DNA of 64,000 nt from Streptomyces sp. SAI-135. GTDB lineage: Bacteria; Actinomycetota; Actinomycetes; Streptomycetales; Streptomycetaceae. Position numbers and translations under genes: made by a program. Under the pieces are notes generated by a model that ran no database searches, had not been told where the DNA came from, and saw only the letters and a program-made list of their open reading frames with translations. Positions within the stretch are counted from its first letter, which is position 1. Every line of letters starts with the position of its first letter. The stretch spans positions 8,122,001-8,186,000 of the forward strand of contig NZ_JARXYP010000002.1 of assembly GCF_029893805.1 (NCBI RefSeq). The letters are read 5' to 3'. Positions 1 through 10,164 of the stretch are shown one piece after another.

Positions 1-286
1 GCAGGAACAGGCCGCCGGCCCAGGGCAGCAGGCCGTCCCCGAGGGCGGCGTGCCGGCGCACCAGGGCATCGCTGTCGACGTGTGCCTCCAGCCACTCCCC
101 GGCCTCCGTCGCCAGCGGAACGCTCACGAGGGTGACCAGGGCCAGCAGCGGCAGTACGAGGCCCATGCGCTGCGCCGCGCTCGACCAGACCGCGCAGACG
201 CCGAGTGCCAGTGCGGTGAGAGGAACGAGTACGACGACGAAATGCACGAGAAGGACGTGCGCGGGCAGGCCGTTGATCACGCTCAT
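1..286 (-). CDS. DUF2231-like integral membrane protein (C-terminus outside window)
   Basis: The frame starts at an ATG at 284-286 and runs off the left edge, leaving 95 codons. GGAGGA lies about 5 bases upstream of the start. The N-terminus MSVINGLPAHVLLVHFVVVL is followed by a second hydrophobic stretch, and both look like membrane helices separated by a short loop. A small multi-helix membrane protein with an H-x-x-L-V-H-F motif near the start matches the DUF2231 family, which has no firmly established role. The gene is divergent from the exonuclease/TerD gene at 443. The assignment rests on the N-terminus only, so the total length and any C-terminal features cannot be judged. Confidence 0.7.
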   Translation of the reverse strand, partial: MSVINGLPAHVLLVHFVVVLVPLTALALGVCAVWSSAAQRMGLVLPLLALVTLVSVPLATEAGEWLEAHVDSDALVRRHAALGDGLLPWAGGLFL

Positions 287-442
287 AGGTGTTCCTCCAC
301 CGGGTTGGTCACACGCGATGCGTCGAAGGCGCGCCAGCCTCGCACAGGAAGTTCTCAACTTCCTCTGAGCACACCAGGGACATATGGGGATGAACCGGCA
401 TCCGGGTTGAAGGGACGGTGGATATCGCACCATCCTTCCCCC

Positions 443-2365
443 ATGTCTCTCACGTCCCCTGCCTTCGACCTCTCCGGCCTGCGCGACTACGCCCACGACT
501 GGGCGTTGGTGGACGTGGAGACCTCCGGGCTGGTCCCGCGCCGGGACCGGGTGCTGTCCGTGGCCGTCGTGACGCTGGGACCGGACGGCCGACAGACGGG
601 GGAGTTCTCGACCTTGCTGAACCCCGGCTGCGATCCGGGTCCGGTGCACGTCCACGGGCTCACGGCCGAGCGGCTGCGCGGTGCGCCGACCTTCGACCAG
701 GTGGCCGACCGTATCGGCGCGCTGCTCGCGGACCGTGTGCTGGTGGCGCACAACGCCCAGTTCGACTACGACTTCCTCGCCCACGAGTTCTCCCGGGCGC
801 GTACGTGGCTGCCCGTCACGCGGCGGCTGTGCACCCTCGCACTGAACCGACGCGTCGACCCGCCCACGGACGACCTGAAGCTGGGCACACTCGCCGCGCA
901 CTACGGCGTGCCCCAGGTGAAGGCGCACGACGCACTCGACGACACCCGTGTGCTCGCCGGAGTCCTGCGCGCCTCACTGCAACAGGCCGCGCGCCTCGGC
1001 CTTCCGCTGCCGCTGGTGACCTGCCCGCCGCGGCAGGACCCGCAGTTCGCGCCGCAACCGCCCAAGACGCCGTGCGGCTACCGCAATCCGGGACGCCTCA
1101 CCCTCGGCGGCCCCCTCGTACAGGGCATGAAGGTGGCCGTCACCGGGGAAACCCGCACCGCGCGGGCCGAGTTGGTGGGCCGATCGGTCGCCGCCGGGCT
1201 CAACATGGTGGGCTCCGTGAGCCGGCACACCAGCGCGCTGGTCACCAATGACCCCGCGTCCGGAACGGCCAAGGCCCGGCGGGCCCTGGCCGAGGGCGTC
1301 CCCGTCATCGACGAAACCGCCTTCCTCCGGCTGCTGGACGATGTGCGGCCCGGTACCCCGCACGAGCAGGCCAGGTCCGCGGCCCCTGCCGTCCCCTCCG
1401 TGCCGCCGGCCACGCTGCCCGCCGTGCCCGCGCCCCGACCGCCGGAGCCGGCCGAGTCCACGACCGTTCGCGCCTCTTCCGTTCCGGCCCCGGCCGTGGG
1501 CTCCGAACCGGTGGCGGTGGACCCCGAAGCGCAACCCCAGGCCCGCTCCAGGAAGTTGAGCGGTCCACTGTCGGGGCGGCGGGTGCTGGTTCTGGGCGGC
1601 ACGCACCCCGAAGCGGTCGCCGCTCGCACGCAGGTCGTCGAACTGGGCGGGGCCGCCGCCATCAACCTGTCCGCGAGCGTCACCGACGTCGTCCTCCTCG
1701 ACGGGGGAGAGGCCGACCGCCGCATGAGCCGGATCACCTCCCTCGCCTTTCCCACCCACGACGCCGCCTGGCTCGACGCCCCCGTCGCCACCACACAGCC
1801 GCGCTCCGGCGGACGGGGCGACGCCGCCCACGTGCTGCCCCGCGGCGGTGTCGTCGACCTGCCCTCCCTCAACCGGGCCGGAGTGCCGGACCGCTGGACC
1901 GTCAGCGCCTCCTGGGGCCAGCGGACGGCCGACGAGATCGACCTCGTCGCCTTCGTGGTCGACGAGGACGAACAGGTCTGCTTCGACGAGGACTTCGTGT
2001 TCTACGGGGCGCCCGAGAACCCGGCCGGGACCGTGCGCCTGCTGAGCGACGGGCCGACCGAACAGACCATCAGCATCGACCTCGTCACCCTCCCGCCCGC
2101 CACCCGCAAGGTCGTCGTCGCAGCCGCCATCGACGGCACGGGCACCTTCGGTGATGTCGGCGCCGTCCACATCAGCTCGGGCCCCGGCACCAGCGCCGCG
2201 CCACTCGTCCAGGCCACCCTCGACGCGGCCACCACCGAGCGGACCCTGCTCCTCGCCGAGATCTACCGGCGCGGTCCCCGCTGGCGCCTGCGCGCCGTAG
2301 GCCAGGGCTACGACCATGGTCTCGCCGCCCTTGCCGGGCGGTACGGCGTCGACGTCGCGGACTGA
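443..2365 (+). CDS. DnaQ-type 3'-5' exonuclease / BRCT / TerD fusion protein
   Basis: This 640-residue protein has at least three parts. Residues about 20-185 are a DEDDh exonuclease of the DNA polymerase III epsilon type: D-V-E at 24-26, an H-N-A-Q-F-D block near 100 and H-D-A-L-D-D-T near 160. Residues about 220-300 are a BRCT domain. After a Pro/Ala-rich linker a second, weaker BRCT-like segment occupies about 370-445. The last 170 residues are a TerD-like domain with D-E-I-D-L-V-A-F and D-F-V-F-Y, the usual calcium-binding region. The expected role is processing of DNA 3' ends under stress, with TerD as a sensing or scaffolding module; this is inference. The ATG at 443 is chosen because the exonuclease fold begins about 20 residues later. 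Longer in-frame starts reach back towards position 50, but that sequence looks noncoding. Confidence 0.85.
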   Translation: MSLTSPAFDLSGLRDYAHDWALVDVETSGLVPRRDRVLSVAVVTLGPDGRQTGEFSTLLNPGCDPGPVHVHGLTAERLRGAPTFDQVADRIGALLADRVLVAHNAQFDYDFLAHEFSRARTWLPVTRRLCTLALNRRVDPPTDDLKLGTLAAHYGVPQVKAHDALDDTRVLAGVLRASLQQAARLGLPLPLVTCPPRQDPQFAPQPPKTPCGYRNPGRLTLGGPLVQGMKVAVTGETRTARAELVGRSVAAGLNMVGSVSRHTSALVTNDPASGTAKARRALAEGVPVIDETAFLRLLDDVRPGTPHEQARSAAPAVPSVPPATLPAVPAPRPPEPAESTTVRASSVPAPAVGSEPVAVDPEAQPQARSRKLSGPLSGRRVLVLGGTHPEAVAARTQVVELGGAAAINLSASVTDVVLLDGGEADRRMSRITSLAFPTHDAAWLDAPVATTQPRSGGRGDAAHVLPRGGVVDLPSLNRAGVPDRWTVSASWGQRTADEIDLVAFVVDEDEQVCFDEDFVFYGAPENPAGTVRLLSDGPTEQTISIDLVTLPPATRKVVVAAAIDGTGTFGDVGAVHISSGPGTSAAPLVQATLDAATTERTLLLAEIYRRGPRWRLRAVGQGYDHGLAALAGRYGVDVAD

Positions 2366-2475
2366 CGAGCGGGGGCGTCGGCTTACCTTCTCCGGCAACT
2401 CCTGCACGCCGTCCGGACCGGGCGGGCTTCGAACTGACCGGACCGGACACCTCCTGACGCGAACCCGCCCCCGTG

Positions 2476-3209
2476 TCAGCCGCCCTCCAGTTCCGTCCCC
2501 GTCTCCTCCGCCAGTGTGCGCAGCAGGCGCTCCTGGAACTCCTCGTCGTGCACGGCCGGGTGCGGGTCCTGCCTCTGCTGGTGGTACCAGTACCCGCCCG
2601 AGGTCAGCGCCGCCGGCTCGTCGCTCGACGCCAGCCACTCCTGGGTCCGGTGACCGAGTTCCAGATCGTCCGGCGCGTTCGGCCCGCCCATCCTCGTGGG
2701 GCCCAGCCCGGATCCACGGCATTGCTCAGCACACCGGGGCGCAGCCGGGCCACCGCCGCCGCGAGCGTGGTGACGAACAGCTTGCTGTCGGCGTACGACC
2801 CCGCGCTCCCTCCCCGCCAGTCGATCCCGGTGAGCGAGGGGCGGCCGCCGAAGTGCGAGCCGCTGCTCAGGTACACCAGTCGGCGCGGCCCGGGAAGCAG
2901 GGCGGTGAGCAGGTACGGCGCGATGACGTTGACCGGCATGACGGCGGGTCCGCTCCACACACCGGCGTTGTGGATCACCGCGTCGAGCGGCGCCGCGTCG
3001 TGCAGCTCGGCCGCGATCCGTCGTACGGCGTCCCGCTCCGCGAAGTCACCCACCACCACCTGTGCCCCGCGGGCCGCCAACGCGTCGAGGGTCTCCGCGC
3101 GCCGCTGGTTCCGGGCGTGCACCACGACGTCGTGCCCCGTGGACAGGAGCGCCTCCGCCGCGGCACGCCCCAGTCCGTCCGCGGAACCGGTCACCAGAAT
3201 CCGACTCAA
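2476..3209 (-). pseudogene. Short-chain dehydrogenase/reductase interrupted by a one-base frameshift
   Basis: The protein starts at a TTG at 3207-3209 preceded by GGGAGG. It shows the SDR fold: V-T-G-S-A-D-G-L-G for NAD(P) binding, N-A-G near residue 85, and Y-x-x-x-K (Y-A-D-S-K) near 140. After the conserved V-D-P-G-W-A-P the reading frame is lost at about 2698-2704. The neighbouring frame continues exactly as the family expects (T-R-M-G-G, then an SDR C-terminus ending in E-L-E-G-G) to the stop at 2476. One base appears to be missing beside a GGGGCCC run. This could be a genuine mutation or a sequencing error; if corrected, the protein would be about 244 residues, a normal length. Its substrate is unknown. 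Confidence 0.8.
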
Positions 3210-3269
3210 GATCGCACCGCCTCCCAGCTGATCGCTGTCCCCAAGTGAACCCTTTCGCGGTCCGTCCGG

Positions 3270-4031
3270 TCAGACGTGGGAGAGCGCGAAGGAGACCAGG
3301 AAGCCGCTCACGGTGATCAGTCCGATGGCCAGGTGGGCGTCCTCGAAGGCCTCGGGGATCATCGTGTCCGCGATCATGGCGAGGATCGCTCCGGCCGCCA
3401 CGGCGGTCACCGCGGCGATCACGGCGGGGGAGAAGGAGCCGACCACGGTGTAGCCGAGGACGGCCGACACGGTGCTCGCGGCGGCGATCGCGGCCCAGAC
3501 GCCGAAGACGTACCCCTGGGAGCGACCGGCCTTCTTCATCCCGGCCGAACTGGACAGCCCCTCGGGCACATTGCTGATGAACACCGCTGCCACGGTGACC
3601 AGGCTGACCGCGCCGCCGTCGAGCAGGCTGACGCCGATCACCGCCGACTCGGGCACGCCGTCGAGCAGCGCGCCGAGCGCGAGCGCCGCCCCGGAGCCAC
3701 CCTGCTGCGCCTCCGAGGGCTGCGCCGCCGACTCCGCGTGACCGGAGCGCTTGCGGTGCCGGGCGCCCCGGCGGGCCAGCCACACGTTGCCCGCGGTGTA
3801 GGCCAGGGCGCCGATGAGGGTGCCGGCGACCGCGGGGGTGAGCCCTGCCTCGTCGTACGCCTCCCCGACCAGTTCGAAGGAGACCGCCGACAACAGCACT
3901 CCGGCACCGAAGGCCATCACCGTGGCGATCACCTTCTGCGGCACCCGCAGCCCGTATCCCAGCGCGGCCCCGAGCAGCAGCGCCGAGCCCGCCACCAGCC
4001 CCCACAGTCCCGCTTGCACCACTTCAGCCAT
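3270..4031 (-). CDS. ZIP-family divalent metal transporter
   Basis: This 253-residue protein is almost entirely hydrophobic, with about seven or eight predicted membrane helices and a short hydrophilic loop rich in His, Arg and Gln near residues 90-110. Two ZIP signature helices are visible: D-G-V-P-E-S, in place of the usual H-S-x-P-E-G, and S-N-V-P-E-G. A later A-D-T-M-I-P-E-A-F-E resembles the third conserved ZIP segment. ZIP proteins carry zinc or related metals into the cytoplasm. The Asp replacing the first metal-binding His might alter metal choice. The gene follows the SDR gene on the same strand in the chromosome but is transcribed ahead of it, 60 bases apart. No Zur site was identified. 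Confidence 0.85.
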   Translation of the reverse strand: MAEVVQAGLWGLVAGSALLLGAALGYGLRVPQKVIATVMAFGAGVLLSAVSFELVGEAYDEAGLTPAVAGTLIGALAYTAGNVWLARRGARHRKRSGHAESAAQPSEAQQGGSGAALALGALLDGVPESAVIGVSLLDGGAVSLVTVAAVFISNVPEGLSSSAGMKKAGRSQGYVFGVWAAIAAASTVSAVLGYTVVGSFSPAVIAAVTAVAAGAILAMIADTMIPEAFEDAHLAIGLITVSGFLVSFALSHV

Positions 4032-4190
4032 GCCGACGCGTCTACCCGTTCTGGATGTGGATCAACGGATGCCGTGCTCCTCGGAGGTCCGCAGGGGGCA
4101 TGGCCGGCCTTTTGACCAGGCAAGACGGCCGTATGAGGTGATGGCGCGCAGATGCGGGGAAGAAGGTGCGGCAACGGATGGGAGGTTGCT

Positions 4191-5384
4191 GTGGAGGGTG
4201 GAGATCTGGAACTGGGCGAGCTGCTGGCCGCCGCGGAAGCGGCCCCGCCCGGTGAATCCGTAGACGTGGTCGCACGCGACCTGCAGAAGCGGCTGGGTGC
4301 GGAGCGGGTGTCGTTCCTCTTCGTCGATCTCATCGGTCAGCGGCTGGTACGGCTGGTCGCGGCCGGCGCCGATGTCGCGGAAGACGCCGAGCCGATGGCC
4401 CTGCGGGGCAGTGTCTACGACAGCGTGCTGCGCACCCAGCGCCAGCACGTGCAACCGGACGGCCAGGGCGGACGGTGCGTCATCACGCCCGTCAGCAACC
4501 GCGGCGACTGCCTCGGCGTGCTCGAGGTGACCCTGCAGAGCGCCGACGAGACCGTGTTGCGCCAGGTCCGCGACGCGGCACACGCGCTGGCCTACATCAT
4601 CGTCACGGACGGGCGCTTCACCGACCTCTACCACCTGGGCCGGCGCACCACCGAGACCAGCCTGGCCGCGGAGATCCAGCACCAGTTGCTGCCCTCGGCC
4701 CCGTGCTGCGAGGCGGCCCAGTTCACCCTCGCCGCCGGTCTCGTGCCCGCCGACGACATCGGTGGCGACACCTACGACTACGCCCTGGACCGCGACACCC
4801 TTCATGTGTCCATCACCGACGCGATGGGGCACGACACGAACTCCGCGCTGCTGGCCACGCTGCTGGTCGGCGCGCTGCGGCGGTCGCGCCGCAGCGGCTG
4901 TGACGCCCTCAAGCAGGCCGACCACGCCCACCAGGCCCTGCTGACCCAGAGCCGCGGGCTGGCCACCGGGCAGTTGCTGTGCGTCCACCTGGAAACCGGC
5001 CTGTGCGAACTGGTCAACGCGGGCCACCCCTGGCCGCTGCGGCTGCGTGAGGGCACCGTCGAAGAGGTCCGGCTCGCCGTCAACCTGCCGTTCGGCGTGG
5101 TGGCGCCCGGCTCCTACCGGCTCCAGGAACTGCAACTGCACCCCGGTGACCGCCTGATCCTGCTCACCGACGGCATGCTGGAACGCGGTGCCGCGACGGC
5201 CGACCTGACCTCGGTCATCCGGGACACCGGCGCGCTGCATCCACGAGAGGCCGTCCGGGCCCTGACCGGCGCGGTCCTCGAGGCCTGCCACGGCAGCCTC
5301 CGGGACGACGCCACCGTCCTGGTCCTGGACTGGCACGGCGATCGCCGCTGGCCGGTCGGGACCGGGCCGGACGCCGAGCGCTGA
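4191..5384 (+). CDS. GAF-type sensor with SpoIIE/RsbU PP2C phosphatase domain
   Basis: This is a 397-residue soluble protein. Residues about 20-150 form a GAF-like sensory region. Residues about 175-385 are a SpoIIE-type PP2C serine phosphatase with the metal-binding acids in D-D-I-G-G-D, D-A-M-G-H, L-T-D-G-M and R-D-D-A. Such RsbU-like enzymes dephosphorylate STAS antagonists, and a STAS gene (5424-5798) lies immediately downstream in convergent orientation. The GTG at 4191 is preferred because GGGAGG sits 6 bases upstream; an in-frame ATG at 4152 would add 13 residues but has a poorer ribosome site. Together with the STAS and ATPase genes it makes a compact partner-switching set without a neighbouring sigma factor. 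Confidence 0.85.
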   Translation: MEGGDLELGELLAAAEAAPPGESVDVVARDLQKRLGAERVSFLFVDLIGQRLVRLVAAGADVAEDAEPMALRGSVYDSVLRTQRQHVQPDGQGGRCVITPVSNRGDCLGVLEVTLQSADETVLRQVRDAAHALAYIIVTDGRFTDLYHLGRRTTETSLAAEIQHQLLPSAPCCEAAQFTLAAGLVPADDIGGDTYDYALDRDTLHVSITDAMGHDTNSALLATLLVGALRRSRRSGCDALKQADHAHQALLTQSRGLATGQLLCVHLETGLCELVNAGHPWPLRLREGTVEEVRLAVNLPFGVVAPGSYRLQELQLHPGDRLILLTDGMLERGAATADLTSVIRDTGALHPREAVRALTGAVLEACHGSLRDDATVLVLDWHGDRRWPVGTGPDAER

Positions 5385-5423
5385 TCCGCGCCGTCCGGCC
5401 GTGGAGGTCAGGACCTCAGGACC

Positions 5424-5798
5424 TCAGGGCCTCAGAGCCTGTTCGAGCGTGGGATGGCAGGCGATGACGGTGTCGAGGCCGACGAGCTGGACGACCCGTG
5501 TCACCGGTTCCTGGGCGGCGGCCAGCCGCAGCCATCCCCGGGCCGCGCTGACCTTGTGGTGGACATGGACGAAGACGTTGATGCCCGTGGAGTCCAGGAA
5601 GGCCACCCCGCCGAGATCCACCACGACACGGGGGACCGAACCGTCGTCCGCACCGTCCTCGGGGAGCAGTGCGGTCGTCAGCGCGTCCTTGACGTCATGG
5701 TCGATGTCTCCGTGCAGGGTCACCACCCGGATGCCGTCGACGGTGGAGTGCGCGATGGACAGCCGTTCCGGTCGGCCTGTTGGCGATATGTCGGTCAC
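5424..5798 (-). CDS. STAS-domain anti-sigma-factor antagonist (RsbV/BldG-like)
   Basis: This is a 124-residue single STAS domain. The phosphorylation motif F-L-D-S-T-G-I-N-V at about residues 65-73 carries the expected acceptor serine. The start is GTG at 5796-5798 with GAGGAA just upstream. Proteins of this family bind and inhibit an RsbW-like kinase when unphosphorylated, freeing a sigma factor. The upstream phosphatase (4191-5384) is the natural activating enzyme and the divergent ATPase gene (5984-6487) is the natural kinase partner. This pairing is inferred from proximity only. The 3' end lies in a short run of repeated CAGGACCT units shared with the convergent neighbour's spacer. Confidence 0.9.
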   Translation of the reverse strand: MTDISPTGRPERLSIAHSTVDGIRVVTLHGDIDHDVKDALTTALLPEDGADDGSVPRVVVDLGGVAFLDSTGINVFVHVHHKVSAARGWLRLAAAQEPVTRVVQLVGLDTVIACHPTLEQALRP

Positions 5799-5983
5799 CG
5801 TTCCTCACCCTGAGCCCAGGCTGCCGTGGGCAGCGTCCGTGGACGATTGTGCCGCACCGTACCGGTCGGTCGCACCAGTCCGGCTCTGTTCGAACATCGT
5901 CGCGGATGTGCATGCCCGTACGACAGGCTGGGCACCCGCGCGCGGAGAACGCGTGGAGAAGCGGAGAAGCGGAGGAACGGGTG

Positions 5984-6487
5984 ATGCCGGTGGGCTCGCG
6001 ATCCGAGGACGGGGACTGTACCGGGCGCGGTGCCCTCCCCCTGCGCGCCGGCCTCGCCCTGTCCGGCGACGACGGATGCATCGCGCGGGCCCGGCGCCAC
6101 GCCGCCGACTTCCTCACCCGGCTCCGCGAGGGGTCCGGCCCGCCGATCTCCCCGCCCATCGTGGGGATGGTCCAGCTCATCGTCAGTGAGCTGGTCACCA
6201 ACGCCCTCAAGTACGCCCCCGGACCGGTCCTCATGGAACTGCGCGTCACCGGTGCCGGCCTGGAGATCGTCGTCGGGGACAGCAGCCCCACCCTGCCGTC
6301 GGCGCAGCCCGCGGACCCGGGCCGGGTCGGCCGGCACGGGCTGGAGATCGTCCGGGCCATCGCCCAGGACGTCGTCGTCCAGCGACTGGCACTCGGCAAG
6401 CGCGTCACCGCCCGCATCGCCCTGACCGACAGTCCGGCCTCGGGCACCGTGCGGACGTCTCCGCCCAGAGGTGCCCGGCCATCGTGA
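5984..6487 (+). CDS. RsbW-like ATP-binding anti-sigma regulatory protein
   Basis: This is a 167-residue HATPase_c protein of the serine-kinase anti-sigma type. The N-box is visible as S-E-L-V-T-N-A-L-K-Y-A near residue 67, the G1-like segment as D-S-S-P-T-L-P near 103, and the lid/G2 segment as G-R-H-G-L-E-I-V near 120. No histidine-kinase dimerization domain or membrane segment is present. The start at ATG 5984 has GGAGGA 7 bases upstream; GTG at 5981 is the only close rival. It is divergent from the STAS gene and, with the RsbU-like phosphatase, forms a three-part switch. The sigma factor or other protein it would sequester is not in the window. Confidence 0.85.
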   Translation: MPVGSRSEDGDCTGRGALPLRAGLALSGDDGCIARARRHAADFLTRLREGSGPPISPPIVGMVQLIVSELVTNALKYAPGPVLMELRVTGAGLEIVVGDSSPTLPSAQPADPGRVGRHGLEIVRAIAQDVVVQRLALGKRVTARIALTDSPASGTVRTSPPRGARPS

Positions 6488-6538
6488 CGCCGTGGCCGAC
6501 CGCCCAGCCGCGCACGAACCGGACCGACCCCGCTCACC

Positions 6539-6579
6539 GCACCGCAGACACCCCGCGCCCCGCACCGCAGACACCCCGC
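6539..6579. repeat. Two direct copies of a 19-bp sequence in the pgm upstream region
   Basis: CGCACCGCAGACACCCCGC occurs at 6539-6557 and again at 6561-6579, a 22-bp period. The copies lie in the 307-bp noncoding gap between the ATPase gene and pgm (6488-6794). Nothing else in that gap looks like a gene, and a conventional promoter could not be assigned with confidence. Confidence 0.7.
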
Positions 6580-6794
6580 CTCTCCCGGTGCACACCCGCA
6601 GGCTCAGCGGCGGTACCGGCCGGGAGAGCACCCCTCCGACGGTCCTGTCATCCGCCGGACGGCACCCGGCAGGGCGGCCGCACGAACGGCGAACACGTGA
6701 CGGCGGAACCGCGCCCCCGAGCGCGTCCCCGCCGCCCCGACAGGGGAGAATGAGCCCCGTACCCAACGATCGACCCTTGCGGAGGAGCGGGTAA

Positions 6795-8435
<1,641 letters not shown>

Positions 8436-8565
8436 CCCGGCGCCGACGCCCGGCCCGCGGTCGTGATCCGTTCACGAACGCGGGCCCTGGGATGTGACGG
8501 ATGCCTCACCTGACCCCTCGCGGAAAGGGTCGCCGTGCCCCTCACCGGGGACGATGGTGGGCGAC

Positions 8566-9465
8566 ATGAGCGATCGCGACGAGGCGACGAACGGCGAGGC
8601 CGACGAGGTCCGCCGGTTCTGGGGCCGGCTGGGGCTGCCGGGCCTGATCGACGTGCACACCCACTTCATGCCCGAGCGGGTCCTGCACAAGGTCTGGGAG
8701 TACTTCGACACCAACGGGCCGCTGATCGGCGGGCTGGGATGGCCGATCACCTACCGGAAGGCGGAAGCGGAGAGAACGGCCCTGCTGCGGGGGTTCGGGG
8801 TCCGGGCCTTCACCGCGATGCTCTATCCCCACAAGCCCGGCATGGCCAGGTGGCTGAACGGCTGGGCAGCCGACTTCGCCCGCCGCACCCCCGACTGCCT
8901 GCACACCGCCACCCTCTTCCCCGAGCCGGACGTCGAGACGTACGTCCGCGAGGCCGTCGAGGCAGGCGCGCGGGTCTTCAAGGCGCATGTCCAGGTGGGC
9001 GGCTACGACCCCGCCGACGAGCTCCTCCAGCGGACCTGGGGGCTGCTGGCCGAGGCCGGCGTCCCCGTGGTGATCCACTGCGGCTCCGGGCCCGCGCCCG
9101 GCAAGCACACCGGGCCCGAGCCCATCGCGCGGGTGCTGGCCCGCCATCCGCGCCTGCGGCTGATCGTCGCGCACATGGGCATGCCCGAGTACGAGGAGTT
9201 CTTCGACCTGGCCGAGCGGTACGACCAGGTGCGGCTGGACACCACGATGGCGTTCACCGACTTCACCGAGGACTTCATGCCGTTCCCGCGCCGCACCCTG
9301 CCCCGGCTCGCCGCACTCGGTGACCGCGTCCTGCTGGGCTCCGACTTCCCCAGCATCCCCTACCCCTACCTGCACCAGCTCCAGGCCCTGGAACGGCTGG
9401 ACCTCGGCCCGGAGTGGCTACGGGCCGTGTGCCACGACAACGCCGGAAGTCTGTTCGCCGTGTGA
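8566..9465 (+). CDS. TIM-barrel metal-dependent hydrolase (amidohydrolase 2 family)
   Basis: This is a 299-residue protein. The metal-binding H-x-H is seen as D-V-H-T-H near residue 28. Later family landmarks are V-I-H-C-G near 165, L-I-V-A-H-M-G-M-P near 203 and a late G-S-D-F-P that supplies the catalytic aspartate. The family includes decarboxylases and hydrolases acting on small carboxylates or cyclic compounds; the substrate cannot be told from sequence. The ATG at 8566 is taken, although ATG 8554 is in frame and neither has a strong ribosome site. A VOC protein follows 58 bases downstream in the same direction, so the two may be cotranscribed. Confidence 0.8.
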   Translation: MSDRDEATNGEADEVRRFWGRLGLPGLIDVHTHFMPERVLHKVWEYFDTNGPLIGGLGWPITYRKAEAERTALLRGFGVRAFTAMLYPHKPGMARWLNGWAADFARRTPDCLHTATLFPEPDVETYVREAVEAGARVFKAHVQVGGYDPADELLQRTWGLLAEAGVPVVIHCGSGPAPGKHTGPEPIARVLARHPRLRLIVAHMGMPEYEEFFDLAERYDQVRLDTTMAFTDFTEDFMPFPRRTLPRLAALGDRVLLGSDFPSIPYPYLHQLQALERLDLGPEWLRAVCHDNAGSLFAV

Positions 9466-9523
9466 CACCGTCGTCGGAAGCACCGTCAACGGACCCACCC
9501 TCATCGGACCAAGGAGAACCGGC

Positions 9524-9964
9524 ATGACGATCCAGCGGATGGACAACGTCCTCATCGTCGTCGAGGACCTCGACGCCGTGATCGCGTTCTTCGTCGAACT
9601 CGGCATGGAACTGGAGGGCCGGTCGCCGGTGGAGGGGCGGTGGGTGGAGCGGATCATCGCCCTCGACGGCGTACGGCAGGACGTCGCCATGCTGCGTACC
9701 CCGGACGGCCACGGGCGCGTCGAGCTGGCGAAGTTCCACACGCCGAAGGCGGTCGGCGGGGCGCCGCGGGACGCGCCGACGAACACGCTCGGCATCCGGC
9801 GCATCATGTTCGCGGTCGACGACCTCGACGACACCGTCGCCCGCCTGCGCGCCCACGGCGCCGAACTCGTCGGCGAGATCGTGCGGTACGAGAACGTCTA
9901 CTGGCTCTGTTACGTCCGCGGCCCCGAGGGCATCGTCGTCGGCCTGGCCGAACAGCTCGGCTGA
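9524..9964 (+). CDS. VOC/glyoxalase-superfamily protein
   Basis: This 146-residue protein has the paired beta-alpha-beta-beta-beta modules of the vicinal-oxygen-chelate superfamily. The first module begins M-D-N-V-L-I-V-V-E-D-L-D and the second I-M-F-A-V-D-D-L-D-D-T, ending in the usual R-G-P-E-G-I-V-V-G-L-A-E-Q-L. AAGGAG sits about 7 bases before the ATG. Members include glyoxalases, dioxygenases and antibiotic-binding proteins. Without clear metal ligands and with only the amidohydrolase as neighbour, the activity stays undefined. Confidence 0.85.
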   Translation: MTIQRMDNVLIVVEDLDAVIAFFVELGMELEGRSPVEGRWVERIIALDGVRQDVAMLRTPDGHGRVELAKFHTPKAVGGAPRDAPTNTLGIRRIMFAVDDLDDTVARLRAHGAELVGEIVRYENVYWLCYVRGPEGIVVGLAEQLG

Positions 9965-10164
9965 TCCCGTCCGGGATCCGCCACGGGCAAGGAATGGAGG
10001 AAGGACCGCCGCGACCTCCCCAGGTGTGACGGCCCTTCCTCCGGGTAAGCATCGACTCAGCTACCCCGAAGATCCGGACTCATGCCCGACAGATCCGGAC
10101 GCCTGCTCGACGACCTCCCTGGCCACGCTTCCGCTCCGCTGGTGGCGGGCGCCCGGTGCCGTGG

